Assembly: GCF_043633585.1 (NCBI RefSeq)
Contig: NZ_CP141832.1
Location: 1,364,001 to 1,428,000, forward strand
DNA: 64,000 nucleotides
From: Lacrimispora sinapis
GTDB taxonomy: Bacteria; Bacillota; Clostridia; Lachnospirales; Lachnospiraceae
Direction: 5' to 3'
The notes beneath the pieces are model-generated. The model had not been told where the DNA came from. It worked only from the letters and a program-made list of their open reading frames with translations, and searched no databases. Shown piece after piece: positions 43,521-51,691 of the stretch. Within the stretch, counting starts at the first letter, position 1. Each line of letters starts with the position of its first letter. The position numbers and the translations under genes are program-made.

Positions 43521-43883
43521 ATGAATTTTTGTTGGGTAACACTGCATGTAGGAAATTTTGAAGAATCCCTTGCTTTCTATCATGAAGTGCTGAAGCTTCC
43601 GGTCAGCAGCAGACACAGCGGAGGCGGTGTAGAGATGGCCATGCTTGGAAAAGAAGGACAGCCGAAAGTAGAACTGCTCTGTGACGGGAACGCTCAAAGC
43701 GGTCAGAAGCAATCCGGCATTTCTGTAGGTATTTCGGTTAATTCCTTGGAAGAGACGATGGAATATTTGGACAAACTGGGAATTCCGGTTCTTAGAGGGC
43801 CGATTTCACCGAATCCGTCTACCAGATTTATTTTTATCCATGATCCTGATGGTTATGAGGTTCAGCTGGTGGAAATGAAATAA
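43521..43883 (+). CDS. VOC/glyoxalase-family protein
   Basis: Small metalloenzyme-fold protein of 120 aa. It has the two beta-alpha-beta-beta-beta modules of the vicinal oxygen chelate family: WVTLHVGNFEESLAFYHEVL at the start and FIFIHDPDGYEVQLVEMK at the end. Likely metal ligands are H in TLHV, E in KVELL and E in YEVQLVE. The ATG at 43521 follows AAAGGAGAAAAAAT. An upstream in-frame ATG at 43485 has no ribosome site. Could be a lactoylglutathione lyase-like or a detoxification enzyme; the substrate is unknown. Confidence 0.85.
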   Translation: MNFCWVTLHVGNFEESLAFYHEVLKLPVSSRHSGGGVEMAMLGKEGQPKVELLCDGNAQSGQKQSGISVGISVNSLEETMEYLDKLGIPVLRGPISPNPSTRFIFIHDPDGYEVQLVEMK

Positions 43884-43890
43884 AAAAGAC

Positions 43891-45318
43891 TTATTTCTTT
43901 TTCCTGTCCGGATCATAGATTTCCTCTGAAAATTCAGTTAAGATACGGCGATGCTCCGAGGTTCCTGCCGGATATTGATTTTGCCGATGCAGTTTGTGTT
44001 TGTCTGCTTCATGAACAAATGCATAACAGACCGTGAAAAAAGCCACAAGAGCAATTCCTGCAAAAAATCCCAGGGTCTGACTTTTTAAAAACGGCATGCT
44101 GAACATGGCGATGATCAGTCCTGCCATTGCAAACAGAGAACTATACGGAAATCCGCACAGCCGGCAGTTTCCTTCCGGTTTCCCGTTCTTTTTCCGAAAG
44201 CGGATATGGGTAACCATGAGTACGATATAGGTGAAAAGCAGTGCAAATCCTCCGGAGCTGATCAAAAACACATAGACCTCAGGGAACAATAGCCCCACGT
44301 ATAAAAACAGGATCATGGAGAAGCCCGAAAAGAGGATTCCCCTGTAAGGAACATCTGTTTTGTCTCTTAAAAATGCAGGCCCAAGCCCGTCTTCCACAAG
44401 AGAGCGGAGCATTCTTCCGATTCCAAACATGGCGGCTAACATGGTCGATATGATTGCGGTAATGAGTATGACCGTCATGGCAGTACCTGCCCAGGTCATT
44501 TGATAGCGGTAGAGGGCCGTAACCATAGGGCTGACGTCTTCATTTAAGGACCCGGTGGGAACCAGCAGCAAAAGGACTAAAACACACAGAATATAAAGTG
44601 TCACGAGCCAAAACACCGTTAGGTGGATGGCACGGGGCACATTTTTTTGCTTGTTTTCTGTTTCGCTGGCAGCCAGTCCGATGATTTCAAAGCCTGCAAA
44701 GGAGAACAAAACGATCAGCATGCTTCCGGCCAGGCTTTTTATTCCGCCGGGGAGAAATGGTTCTGAACGAAGGGTGCTGATCCCCAGTGGGGTAGAGCCG
44801 GGCAGGACACCGAAGATGATCAGACACCCTAAAAGGATAAATCCTATAATGGCCAGAATCTTGACTGCGGCCAGAACGCTTTCCAAACGGCTCAGCTGTT
44901 TGGCTCCCAAAAGGTTTAATAAGGTGACACCGGCAATGAGAAGGGTGCCAAGAAAAGGGATTGAAACGGCCGGAAACCAGGTTCGGAACAATAAGGATAC
45001 TGCGGTAGCCTCACTGGACATGGAAATGACCATTCCGGTCCAATAGACCCAGCCCACCACAAAGCCAGTTCCTTTGTTGATATACTCCGATGCAAAGGTT
45101 CTAAAGGAAGAAGAATCCGGATGAGATACTGTCATTTCCGAAAGTGCAAAAAGGATGAAGTAGACCATAACAGCACAAATCAGATAAGAAAAAATAATTG
45201 CTGGTCCTGCCGCCTGAATGGCAACCGTTGAACCTATAAAAAAGGAACCGCCGATGACGGTTCCAAGAGCCATCATTGTCAAACGGCCTGCAGTAAGTCC
45301 TTTTGCTTTGTTTTCCAT
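43891..45318 (-). CDS. APC-family amino acid permease
   Basis: Twelve-helix amino acid/polyamine transporter of 475 aa. The N-terminal GRLTMMALGTVIGGSFFIGS carries the unwound-helix glycine motif of the family. The middle FSFAGFEIIGLAASETENKQKNVPRAI (in parts) is the conserved TM6 region and cytoplasmic loop. The C-terminal about 35 residues are charged and cytoplasmic. It converges with the VOC gene with only seven bases between stops. The substrate is not predictable. Confidence 0.9.
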   Translation of the reverse strand: MENKAKGLTAGRLTMMALGTVIGGSFFIGSTVAIQAAGPAIIFSYLICAVMVYFILFALSEMTVSHPDSSSFRTFASEYINKGTGFVVGWVYWTGMVISMSSEATAVSLLFRTWFPAVSIPFLGTLLIAGVTLLNLLGAKQLSRLESVLAAVKILAIIGFILLGCLIIFGVLPGSTPLGISTLRSEPFLPGGIKSLAGSMLIVLFSFAGFEIIGLAASETENKQKNVPRAIHLTVFWLVTLYILCVLVLLLLVPTGSLNEDVSPMVTALYRYQMTWAGTAMTVILITAIISTMLAAMFGIGRMLRSLVEDGLGPAFLRDKTDVPYRGILFSGFSMILFLYVGLLFPEVYVFLISSGGFALLFTYIVLMVTHIRFRKKNGKPEGNCRLCGFPYSSLFAMAGLIIAMFSMPFLKSQTLGFFAGIALVAFFTVCYAFVHEADKHKLHRQNQYPAGTSEHRRILTEFSEEIYDPDRKKK

Positions 45319-45392
45319 TGGAATCCCTCGCTTTTTTATTTTTGTATTATTATTTCAGATATCAGAAAAGTTATTCAAACCATAGAAACTCT

Positions 45393-45421
45393 TTGATAAT
45401 TATAAGCCAGTGCCTTATAAT
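45393..45421 (+). promoter_or_regulatory. Promoter upstream of the GNAT gene
   Basis: TTGATA (45393-45398), exact 17-bp spacer, TATAAT (45416-45421). The leader of about 100 nt shows no recognised element. Confidence 0.65.
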
Positions 45422-45525
45422 AGAAAAAATAAATTCTCCCAACTACATCGTTAGATGGCTGATTGAAATAAAGTTTTATTAATAATAAGTACTTTACTTA
45501 TAAAAAGAAAAATCAGGAGGCAATC

Positions 45526-46047
45526 ATGATAAAAAAGGCAGGCAAAGAAGACATTCAGGCAGTGGCCCATACTTACCGGGAGCTGCTGCTTTATGAGAAG
45601 GAACATGGAAGTCATTCCAATTGGGTCCTTGATGTGTATCCTACAAAAGAAAATGCTCAAAAAAGCTATGAAGAGGGGACGTTATATGTGCTGGAAGAGA
45701 ATGGAGAGATCTGTGCCAGCATGGTTTTAAATCATTTGCAGTCCGAAGAATATGCTAAAATTCCTTGGAGATATCCGGCTGATCCGGCTGAGGTGCTTGT
45801 CCTGCATACGCTTTGCATCCCGCCTTCAAAGGCGGGAAAAGGCATGGGAATAAAGATGGTTGGTTATGCCTTAAATCAGGCAAAGGAACTGGGCTGTAAA
45901 GTGATGAGGCTGGATACTCACGCTGAGAATGAACCGGCGGCCCGCTTATATAAAAAGCTGGGATTCCAGTATGCGGGTACCGCGGACGTTCTGCATGAGG
46001 GACTTATACCGGAAAAACAGATATTCTTTGAGCGGATTATTTTATAG
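45526..46047 (+). CDS. GNAT-family N-acetyltransferase
   Basis: Acetyl-CoA-dependent acetyltransferase of 173 aa. Motif A is visible as VLHTLCIPPSKAGKGMGIKMVGYAL (about residues 98-122), with a pyrophosphate-binding loop AGKGMG. ARLYKKLGFQYAGT is the usual motif B. ATG follows CAGGAGGCAATC. A DUF488 gene follows after about 56 bp on the same strand. The acceptor may be a small molecule or protein N-terminus. Confidence 0.9.
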   Translation: MIKKAGKEDIQAVAHTYRELLLYEKEHGSHSNWVLDVYPTKENAQKSYEEGTLYVLEENGEICASMVLNHLQSEEYAKIPWRYPADPAEVLVLHTLCIPPSKAGKGMGIKMVGYALNQAKELGCKVMRLDTHAENEPAARLYKKLGFQYAGTADVLHEGLIPEKQIFFERIIL

Positions 46048-46103
46048 TAATAAGAAGTGAAGGAAAAGCAGATTCAAAGCAAGCGGCAAAGGAGGGATTG
46101 CAA

Positions 46104-46523
46104 ATGAAAGAGATCTATGCACTCAGTGCCTATGAAACAAGCGCTGAAAATTTTTTTGAAACATTAAAACAATACCAGGTGGATCTGGTGTTGGATATCA
46201 GGCAGAAGAATGACTCCCAGTTGTGTGGATTTACAAAGAAAAGAGACTTGGAGTATCTGGTCAGGACCATTGTCCATGCCGACTATGTCCACGACCGGAA
46301 GTTTGCTCCGGACAGCGGTCTGCTGGACCCTTATCTCAAGCAATGGATCACTTGGGAGCAGTATAAAAAGGGGTACGAAGCTTTAATGAAGGAGAGAAAC
46401 GTCATTTCTTATTTTAAGTCTCAGTATGGCACGTATTCAAGGATCTGTTTGATTGGAACGGAAACAAAGAAGAGAAAATCCCATAGTCAGGTACTTTGTT
46501 CCATGCTTCGGGATTGTTTCTGA
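46104..46523 (+). CDS. DUF488-family protein
   Basis: Protein of 139 aa of unknown function. DUF488 features are the VDLVLDIRQKNDSQLCGFTKKRDLEYL region and the ending VCLLC-like strand ICLIGTETKKRKSHSQVL. The usual conserved Cys of that C-terminal C-H-R motif is replaced here (GTETKKRKSH). The ATG at 46104 follows GGAGGG by seven bases; a TTG at 46098 is less likely. It may be co-transcribed with the GNAT gene. Confidence 0.75.
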   Translation: MKEIYALSAYETSAENFFETLKQYQVDLVLDIRQKNDSQLCGFTKKRDLEYLVRTIVHADYVHDRKFAPDSGLLDPYLKQWITWEQYKKGYEALMKERNVISYFKSQYGTYSRICLIGTETKKRKSHSQVLCSMLRDCF

Positions 46524-46662
46524 ATAAAAAATATCAAAAAGATTTCACTATGTTGTAATAACAACGGACATATCTCTGTGATGATGTTATCCTGTACAAG
46601 GATCGAGGACAGAACAGAAAACGAGCAGATGTTCCTTGATTCAACAAATCTCAACAAAGTTG

Positions 46663-46698
46663 TTGACGAGTACAAACACCCCTCTTATAAAGGGTGTT
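46663..46698 (+). promoter_or_regulatory. hcp promoter with overlapping inverted repeat
   Basis: TTGACG (46663-46668), 17 bp, TATAAA (46686-46691). The dyad AACACCC (46675-46681) / GGGTGTT (46692-46698) brackets the -10. A second dyad GTTGT-AATA-ACAAC lies upstream at 46552-46565. Both are candidate binding sites for a redox or NO-responsive regulator. Confidence 0.55.
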
Positions 46699-46731
46699 AT
46701 GCATAATAATTTACTACAGGAGGTAATGAAT

Positions 46732-48363
46732 ATGAGCATGTTTTGTTATCAGTGTCAGGAGACAGCAAAAAACACAGGATGTACGGTTATGGGAGTCTGC
46801 GGTAAGACCGAGGAGGTTGCAAAGCTTCAGGATCTGCTTATTTACGCTGTAAAAGGAATTTCTGAGGTGGTTGTAAAAACAAACACGAAAGCCTCCGATA
46901 TCCTTGCGATTGACCGTGAGGTGGTAAAAAGCCTTTTTATCACGATCACAAATGCAAACTTTGATGCGGACGCAATTGAAGCACAGATTGTAAAGGTACT
47001 TGGATTAAGAGACCAGCTTGCAAAAGACGCAGGTTATCATGGGAACAGCGATGCTGCATTGTTTACCGTAGATTCAAGAGAATCCATGCTTGCCAAGGCT
47101 GCAAATGTAGGGGTTCTTGCAACTGAGAATGAAGACATCCGTTCCTTAAGAGAACTGATCATCTATGGTATTAAGGGTATGGCTGCATACGTGGAGCATG
47201 CATTTAACATCGGAAAAGAGAACAACGATATCTATGCCTTCATGTATGAAGGCTTGGCAGCAACACTGGATGATACGTTATCAGTAAATGACCTGGTTGC
47301 ATTGACTCTAAAGACAGGCGAAGTTGGCGTAACCGCTATGGCACTTCTTGACGAAGCCAATACTACCCGTTACGGAAATCCGGAGATCACCACCGTTAAT
47401 ATCGGTGTAAGAAAGAACCCGGCGATTCTTATCTCAGGTCATGACTTAACTGACATGGAGCAGCTTTTAGAGCAGACAGCAGGAACCGGTGTGGATGTTT
47501 ACACCCACGGCGAAATGCTTCCTGCTCACTATTATCCTGCATTCAAGAAATACGATCATTTTGCAGGAAATTACGGAAATGCATGGTGGAAACAGGTGAC
47601 AGAATTCGAGTCCTTCCACGGACCGATCCTGTTTACTACAAACTGTATCGTTCCTCCAAAGTCTCCGGAAGTTGCAGCAAGAATTTTCACCACAGGGGCT
47701 ACCGGTTTCCCAGGATGTACTCATATTGAGGCAGATGAGAACGGAAAGAAAGATTTTTCCGCGATCATTGAGCTTGCAAAGAAGCTCCCAAGCCCGGAGG
47801 AAATCGAGACTGGTACCATCGTGGGCGGTTTCGCACACAATCAGGTGTTTGCACTTGCAGACAAAGTGGTAGACGCAGTAAAATCCGGCGCAATCAAGAA
47901 GTTCTTTGTCATGGCAGGATGCGATGGAAGAGTGAAATCAAGATCTTACTATACAGAATTTGCAGAGAAACTTCCAAAGGATACGGTGATCCTTACTGCC
48001 GGCTGTGCAAAGTACAGATACAACAAGCTGGAGCTTGGTGATATCGGCGGTATTCCGAGAGTTCTTGATGCAGGACAGTGTAATGATTCCTATTCTCTTG
48101 CACTCATCGCATTAAAGTTAAAAGAAGTATTCGGACTGGATGATGTCAATGAGCTTCCGATCGCTTACAACATTGCCTGGTATGAGCAGAAGGCAGTAAT
48201 CGTGCTTCTTGCCCTTCTTCACTTAGGCGTGAAAAACATTCACTTAGGACCTACATTACCAGGATTCTTATCTCCAAATGTTGCCAAGGTTCTTGTTGAA
48301 ACCTTTGGTATTGCAGGAATCGGCAGCGTGGATGATGATATGAAATTATTCATGAATGCATAA
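46732..48363 (+). CDS. hcp: Hybrid cluster protein (hydroxylamine reductase)
   Basis: Iron-sulfur-oxygen enzyme that reduces hydroxylamine in vitro and acts as NO reductase or S-nitrosylation factor in vivo in E. coli. The N-terminal cysteine motif CYQCQETAKNTGCTVMGVCG binds the cubane cluster. Hybrid-cluster ligands follow, including FTTNCIVPP, FPGCTH, GCAKYRYNK and the C-terminal E/C residues. I chose ATG 46732, eight bases after AGGAGG (46718-46723), which gives the conserved start and 543 aa. The redox partner Hcr is not adjacent. Context with a flavin reductase-like gene downstream suggests nitrosative stress. Confidence 0.95.
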   Translation: MSMFCYQCQETAKNTGCTVMGVCGKTEEVAKLQDLLIYAVKGISEVVVKTNTKASDILAIDREVVKSLFITITNANFDADAIEAQIVKVLGLRDQLAKDAGYHGNSDAALFTVDSRESMLAKAANVGVLATENEDIRSLRELIIYGIKGMAAYVEHAFNIGKENNDIYAFMYEGLAATLDDTLSVNDLVALTLKTGEVGVTAMALLDEANTTRYGNPEITTVNIGVRKNPAILISGHDLTDMEQLLEQTAGTGVDVYTHGEMLPAHYYPAFKKYDHFAGNYGNAWWKQVTEFESFHGPILFTTNCIVPPKSPEVAARIFTTGATGFPGCTHIEADENGKKDFSAIIELAKKLPSPEEIETGTIVGGFAHNQVFALADKVVDAVKSGAIKKFFVMAGCDGRVKSRSYYTEFAEKLPKDTVILTAGCAKYRYNKLELGDIGGIPRVLDAGQCNDSYSLALIALKLKEVFGLDDVNELPIAYNIAWYEQKAVIVLLALLHLGVKNIHLGPTLPGFLSPNVAKVLVETFGIAGIGSVDDDMKLFMNA

Positions 48364-48379
48364 TTGCTTTATCCGTATA

Positions 48380-48427
48380 AGCCCGTCAGGGATGTTGCGT
48401 GCGCAACGTCTCTGGCGGGCTTTTTTT
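48380..48427 (+). terminator. Terminator after hcp
   Basis: Stem of about 20 bp (48380-48399 with 48401-48420) with few mismatches and a run of seven Ts. Confidence 0.88.
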
Positions 48428-48496
48428 GATACTATTACAGGGTAAGTGCTGGCTTGCAGATGCAATCAAACATTTTATCATTGAATGGAGGTAAAC

Positions 48497-49033
48497 ATGA
48501 AAAAGGTAAACGTATATTATGACAAGCTGTATTACGGCTTTCCAATCGTTTTGGTCAGTTACTATGATACAGATGGAACCCCCAATATAACGACCATATC
48601 TTCCACGTATTCGTTAAGGGATATGATGGCCATAGGCTTCAGTACAAAAGGATATGCATTGAACCGAATCAAGGAGGTATCTGATTTTGTAGTAAATATT
48701 GTGGACAGCAGTCAGGTGGAAGCGGTAAATTTCTGCGGAAAAAATACAGGAGCAGAATGCAAAAAATTTGACAGCCTTTCTCTGACACCGGTACCGTCAA
48801 AGGTTGTCAGTGCCCCCATCATCGAAGAGTGTCCTATTTCCATCGAATGCAGAATGACGGATGTGATTGAAAGTGAAAATCATATGGGAATCACAAACAT
48901 TCTGGCAAAAATCAAAGGACGCCTTGTGTCAGAAGCCTATTTAAATGGTTCCGGACGGCTCAATGTATCTGCGTTTGATGATCTCCTTTATGTGGGTGAT
49001 GGCGACAGCAAAGGATATCGGAAAATGAAATAG
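48497..49033 (+). CDS. Flavin reductase-like FMN-binding protein
   Basis: Cytoplasmic split-barrel FMN protein of 178 aa. The FPIVLVSYYDTDGTPNITTIS start and the later SRDVVVNIV-like DFVVNIVDSS segment are typical of the flavin_reduct/FlRed family. ATG 48497 follows GGAGG by five bases; the in-frame upstream ATG at 48485 overlaps the ribosome site. Electron donor and acceptor are unknown. The next downstream gene is a separate sigma-factor unit. Confidence 0.88.
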   Translation: MKKVNVYYDKLYYGFPIVLVSYYDTDGTPNITTISSTYSLRDMMAIGFSTKGYALNRIKEVSDFVVNIVDSSQVEAVNFCGKNTGAECKKFDSLSLTPVPSKVVSAPIIEECPISIECRMTDVIESENHMGITNILAKIKGRLVSEAYLNGSGRLNVSAFDDLLYVGDGDSKGYRKMK

Positions 49034-49085
49034 ATTTGCTTGTTATCTCATGGAAGAAAATTTAAAGAGAAAACCTGGTTTAAGA

Positions 49086-49126
49086 AAAAAGACTTGATTG
49101 CAGAGCAGCAGTCAGGTTCTTTTTTT
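49086..49126 (+). terminator. Terminator after the flavin reductase-like gene
   Basis: Imperfect 15-bp stem around loop AGAGCA (near 49102-49107), followed by nine Ts to 49126. Confidence 0.7.
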
Positions 49127-49145
49127 ATCATTTTTTAAAATGGTC

Positions 49146-49174
49146 TTGCAAAAATGGCAGTATAACGATACTAT
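49146..49174 (+). promoter_or_regulatory. Promoter of the sigma/anti-sigma operon
   Basis: TTGCAA (49146-49151), 17 bp, TACTAT (49169-49174), about 78 bp before the sigma gene. It resembles a housekeeping promoter rather than the AAC-CGT type of many ECF autoregulated genes. Confidence 0.5.
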
Positions 49175-49251
49175 CAGTGTAAGTTCCTTTAAGAAGAAAA
49201 CGGGGAGCAGGCCAATGAAACGAGCCTTCCCCCATACCTGGAGGTGGTAAA

Positions 49252-49845
49252 ATGACAGGTGTATACGAAACACAAAAGAAAGTAAGTATGTTTTTGGCGG
49301 CAGCAAAAAAATTGTATTTGCGTTTACTTGCGGCGCCTGCCGTCAGCGAGGCGGACCGCAGAGCTCAGATGGAGAAAAATGCCCAGGAGATGCTTCAGAA
49401 GTATGGAAACAGCATTCTGCGCCTGGCCTATTCCTATCTGCATCATTCAGACGATGCAGAAGCTGTTTTGCAGGAAACTCTTGTCCATTACATAAAAACA
49501 GCTCCCCAATTTGAATCAGACAGCCAGGTGGAAGCCTGGTTTATGCGTGTGGCCATCAATAACAGCAAAAAGAGAATTTCCTACGATGAACCTCCAAAAA
49601 CCGATGAATTAAGTGAAGACCTGGAGGCAGCTGAAGAAGAGGATCTGGTCTTTGTGTGGAAGACGGTCAAGGAATTGCCGGAAAAATACAGAGAAATTCT
49701 CCATCTCTTTTATCAGGAGGGATATTCAGCCGCACAGATCGCAGAGCTTTTATCAAAGAAAGAAACCGTTGTCCGATCTCTGCTGCTTAGAGTCAGACTT
49801 AATCTGAAAGAGGAGCTAAAGGAGGTGTATGACTTTGATGCATAG
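49252..49845 (+). CDS. ECF-type RNA polymerase sigma factor
   Basis: Sigma-70 family region 2 is seen at ILRLAYSYLHHSDDAEAVLQET (in part; about residues 57-79) and region 4 at LPEKYREILHLFYQEGY with the HTH SAAQIAELLSKKE. There is no region 1 or 3, so it is group 4 (ECF). The N-terminal about 40 residues are an extra Lys/Ala-rich segment. The 197-aa gene overlaps the anti-sigma gene and follows CTGGAGGTGG. Confidence 0.9.
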   Translation: MTGVYETQKKVSMFLAAAKKLYLRLLAAPAVSEADRRAQMEKNAQEMLQKYGNSILRLAYSYLHHSDDAEAVLQETLVHYIKTAPQFESDSQVEAWFMRVAINNSKKRISYDEPPKTDELSEDLEAAEEEDLVFVWKTVKELPEKYREILHLFYQEGYSAAQIAELLSKKETVVRSLLLRVRLNLKEELKEVYDFDA

Positions 49846-50455
49846 ATACAATCAGATTATGAAACATATCAAAGTAACGCCGGAGATTCAGGACAGGATC
49901 ATGGAGCACATTCATCAACTGGACTTAAATGAAACAAAACCAAAGCCGGCCACTCCCTTTCCGTTCGGGAAATGCCTGTTGATTGGGGCCTGCTTTGTCA
50001 TCTTAGTTTTAGGGGGTTCTTTCGCCTTCAATAAAAGGGATTCCCTGTCTGAGCTTTACCAGCAGGTGGTTTCTCATAGCATTGAGTACCGTTCTGTGAA
50101 AGAATTATCGAGAGCGGTGGGGTTTAATGTCCGTCAGGTGCAAAAGCTGCCGTTTGAGGCGGAAAAAATCCGGTTTTCATCCTACAGGAAAAAGACCGCT
50201 CAAATTGATTACACCGGCAAAGACCAGGCTGTTTCTTTCCGGATGTCTGCCGGTAAGAAGGATGTAAGCGGAGATCATAACCAATACACCAGTGTAAAGG
50301 ATATTCCCTCAGAGGATATGAATGTGACCATCAAAGGAGATCAGGATCAGTATGTTCTGGCGGTCTGGCAAGTCAGAGGATATTCCTACTCCATAAAACT
50401 GACCAATGGGATTTCCCAGGATCAGATGATGGAAATCGTACAGAGTATTCGCTGA
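49829..50455 (+). CDS. Anti-sigma factor with DUF4367-like outer domain
   Basis: Membrane protein partner of the sigma factor. A short cytoplasmic N-terminus (about 45 residues) is followed by one membrane helix, KCLLIGACFVILVLGGSFAF, and an extracytoplasmic domain that ends with YSYSIKLTNGISQDQMMEIV, typical of DUF4367. It starts at ATG 49829 with AAAGGAGGTG a few bases upstream; ATG 49838 is an alternative. It overlaps the sigma gene by 17 bases, so translation is coupled. Confidence 0.85.
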   Translation: MTLMHRYNQIMKHIKVTPEIQDRIMEHIHQLDLNETKPKPATPFPFGKCLLIGACFVILVLGGSFAFNKRDSLSELYQQVVSHSIEYRSVKELSRAVGFNVRQVQKLPFEAEKIRFSSYRKKTAQIDYTGKDQAVSFRMSAGKKDVSGDHNQYTSVKDIPSEDMNVTIKGDQDQYVLAVWQVRGYSYSIKLTNGISQDQMMEIVQSIR

Positions 50456-50467
50456 TGGAAAAAAATA

Positions 50468-50497
50468 CAGAAGGGGACGGTTTTCCGTCCCCTTCTG
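50468..50497. terminator. Hairpin between the anti-sigma gene and the FeoB-associated gene
   Basis: Perfect 13-bp stem CAGAAGGGGACGG (50468-50480) with CCGTCCCCTTCTG (50485-50497) and a TTTT loop. There is no T run on the plus side and an A-rich left side, so it may stop both convergent genes to different degrees. Confidence 0.6.
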
Positions 50498-50529
50498 CAA
50501 CAACTTCATATCCAGAAATGCATCTATTA

Positions 50530-50673
50530 TTATCGGGTGTCTTCCGGACATTCGGAACAGCCGCAGCCACAGCCGCAGCCGGACTCTCCGTTTTTCCTTT
50601 TTTGGATTCCACGTACAACAATGAAACCCACATAAGCAGCAATCAGTGCTGCGACGACAATCGTTGCAATCAT
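50530..50673 (-). CDS. FeoB-associated Cys-rich membrane protein, 47 aa
   Basis: Reading the minus strand from ATG 50673 gives a protein with one membrane helix (IATIVVAALIAAYVGFIVV, about residues 2-20), a basic turn RGIQKRK and a Cys-rich tail GCGCGCGCSECPED. This is the layout of the small FeoB-associated family that normally follows feoB. AAGGAGG lies 11 bases upstream of the ATG. No feoA or feoB occurs in the window, so this copy stands alone. The tail could bind iron or other soft metals. Confidence 0.85.
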   Translation of the reverse strand: MIATIVVAALIAAYVGFIVVRGIQKRKNGESGCGCGCGCSECPEDTR

Positions 50674-50725
50674 GATAAATACCTCCTTATAATTTTAAAA
50701 TAATTCCAGCCATGAGGATCTTTTA

Positions 50726-50741
50726 GTTAGAAAAGACTAAC
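50726..50741. promoter_or_regulatory. Small inverted repeat upstream of the FeoB-associated gene
   Basis: GTTAG (50726-50730) and CTAAC (50737-50741) around AAAAGA, extended by TTA and CTT. It recalls an iron box half site but the spacing differs from the canonical DtxR/IdeR box. Confidence 0.3.
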
Positions 50742-50820
50742 CTTTTTGCATATAAAAAGGCCGGACCGGTCAATATATATACGATTTACCCTTATTATAA
50801 TACTTATATCCCACATCGTA

Positions 50821-50916
50821 AAGTAGGCACCATTTGGGTACCAAGGTAACAAAAAGAAACCAGGAATTTCCTTGAGGTACCCTTTTGGAAACCACACCAC
50901 TTAATTGTGCCTACTT
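50821..50916. promoter_or_regulatory. Nested inverted repeats upstream of the azoreductase
   Basis: Outer arms AAGTAGGCAC (50821-50830) and GTGCCTACTT (50907-50916) are perfectly complementary. Inner arms GGGTACC (50836-50842) and GGTACCC (50876-50882) are also complementary, with flanking CCA and AAGG matches. A promoter TTGTTA, 16 bp, TATAAT ends at about 50941. This could be a large operator or a structured 5' region on a longer transcript. Confidence 0.5.
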
Positions 50917-51024
50917 GTTAATTTTTTTGGGAATGTTATAATTAAAATATCCAAACGATGACAGGGAATAGAGATGACACCTGCATTGAATCGTCAAAAA
51001 AATAACAATAAGGAGACTATCACT

Positions 51025-51627
51025 ATGAGTAAAGTTCTTTATATTAAAGCAAATGCAAAACCAGAAGGCGTTTCCAGAACCTTTCAAATATCCGATGCAT
51101 TTATTGAGCGTTATCAAAAGCTTCATCCGGAGGACGAAGTAATTGTTCTGGATCTTTATAAGCTTGGAATCCACTTTCTGGAGGAAGAAGATCTTGCCTA
51201 TCATATGCCGTCCCCGGGAGAGGGCAGGGAGCATCCGGTTTTAAAATACGCCTATCAGTTTGCAGAGGCAGATAAGTATGTTTTTGCAGAACCACTGTGG
51301 AATTTAAGCATGCCGGCAATTTTAAAAGCATACATTGACTATATCTGCGTTTCCTCCATTACCTTCAAGTATACGGCTGAGGGTCCTGTAGGATTATGCA
51401 AGGGCAAAAAAGCTGTCAATATCACCACACGAGGCGGTGCATACAGTTCCGGTATCACTGCAGAAATGGAAATGGGAGACCGGTACTTAAAAACCATTCT
51501 TGGCTTTATGGGAGTTACAGATTATACAACCATAGCGGCTGAACAGCTTGACGTAACGGGAATTGATGTTGATGGAATCATCGCAGAGACCATTGAAAAA
51601 GCAGGAGAGTTTGCAAAAACATTTTAA
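51025..51627 (+). CDS. azoR: FMN-dependent NADH-azoreductase (AzoR)
   Basis: Flavodoxin-fold quinone/azo reductase, 200 aa. FMN-binding segments are KANAKPEGVSRTFQISDAF near the N-terminus, EPLWNLSMPAILKAYIDYI in the middle and NITTRGGAYSSG. The start is ATG 51025 after AAGGAG; an upstream ATG at 50974 is in frame but lacks a ribosome site. It is likely to act in quinone and electrophile detoxification. The unusual dyads upstream suggest specific regulation. Confidence 0.92.
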   Translation: MSKVLYIKANAKPEGVSRTFQISDAFIERYQKLHPEDEVIVLDLYKLGIHFLEEEDLAYHMPSPGEGREHPVLKYAYQFAEADKYVFAEPLWNLSMPAILKAYIDYICVSSITFKYTAEGPVGLCKGKKAVNITTRGGAYSSGITAEMEMGDRYLKTILGFMGVTDYTTIAAEQLDVTGIDVDGIIAETIEKAGEFAKTF

Positions 51628-51638
51628 TGCAGAAAGAG

Positions 51639-51680
51639 GCGGTCATTTCTTAGTGAATGGCCGCCTCTTTCTGTGGTTAT
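51639..51680. terminator. Bidirectional terminator between azoR and citC
   Basis: Seventeen-bp stem (51639-51655 with 51664-51680, one G-U pair) around a short loop. Confidence 0.8.
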
Positions 51681-51691
51681 AAAATAAGGTC

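Noticed and set aside
50726..50741. Canonical iron box for DtxR/IdeR
   Set aside because: Half sites resemble one, but the six-base spacing does not fit the 19-bp consensus.
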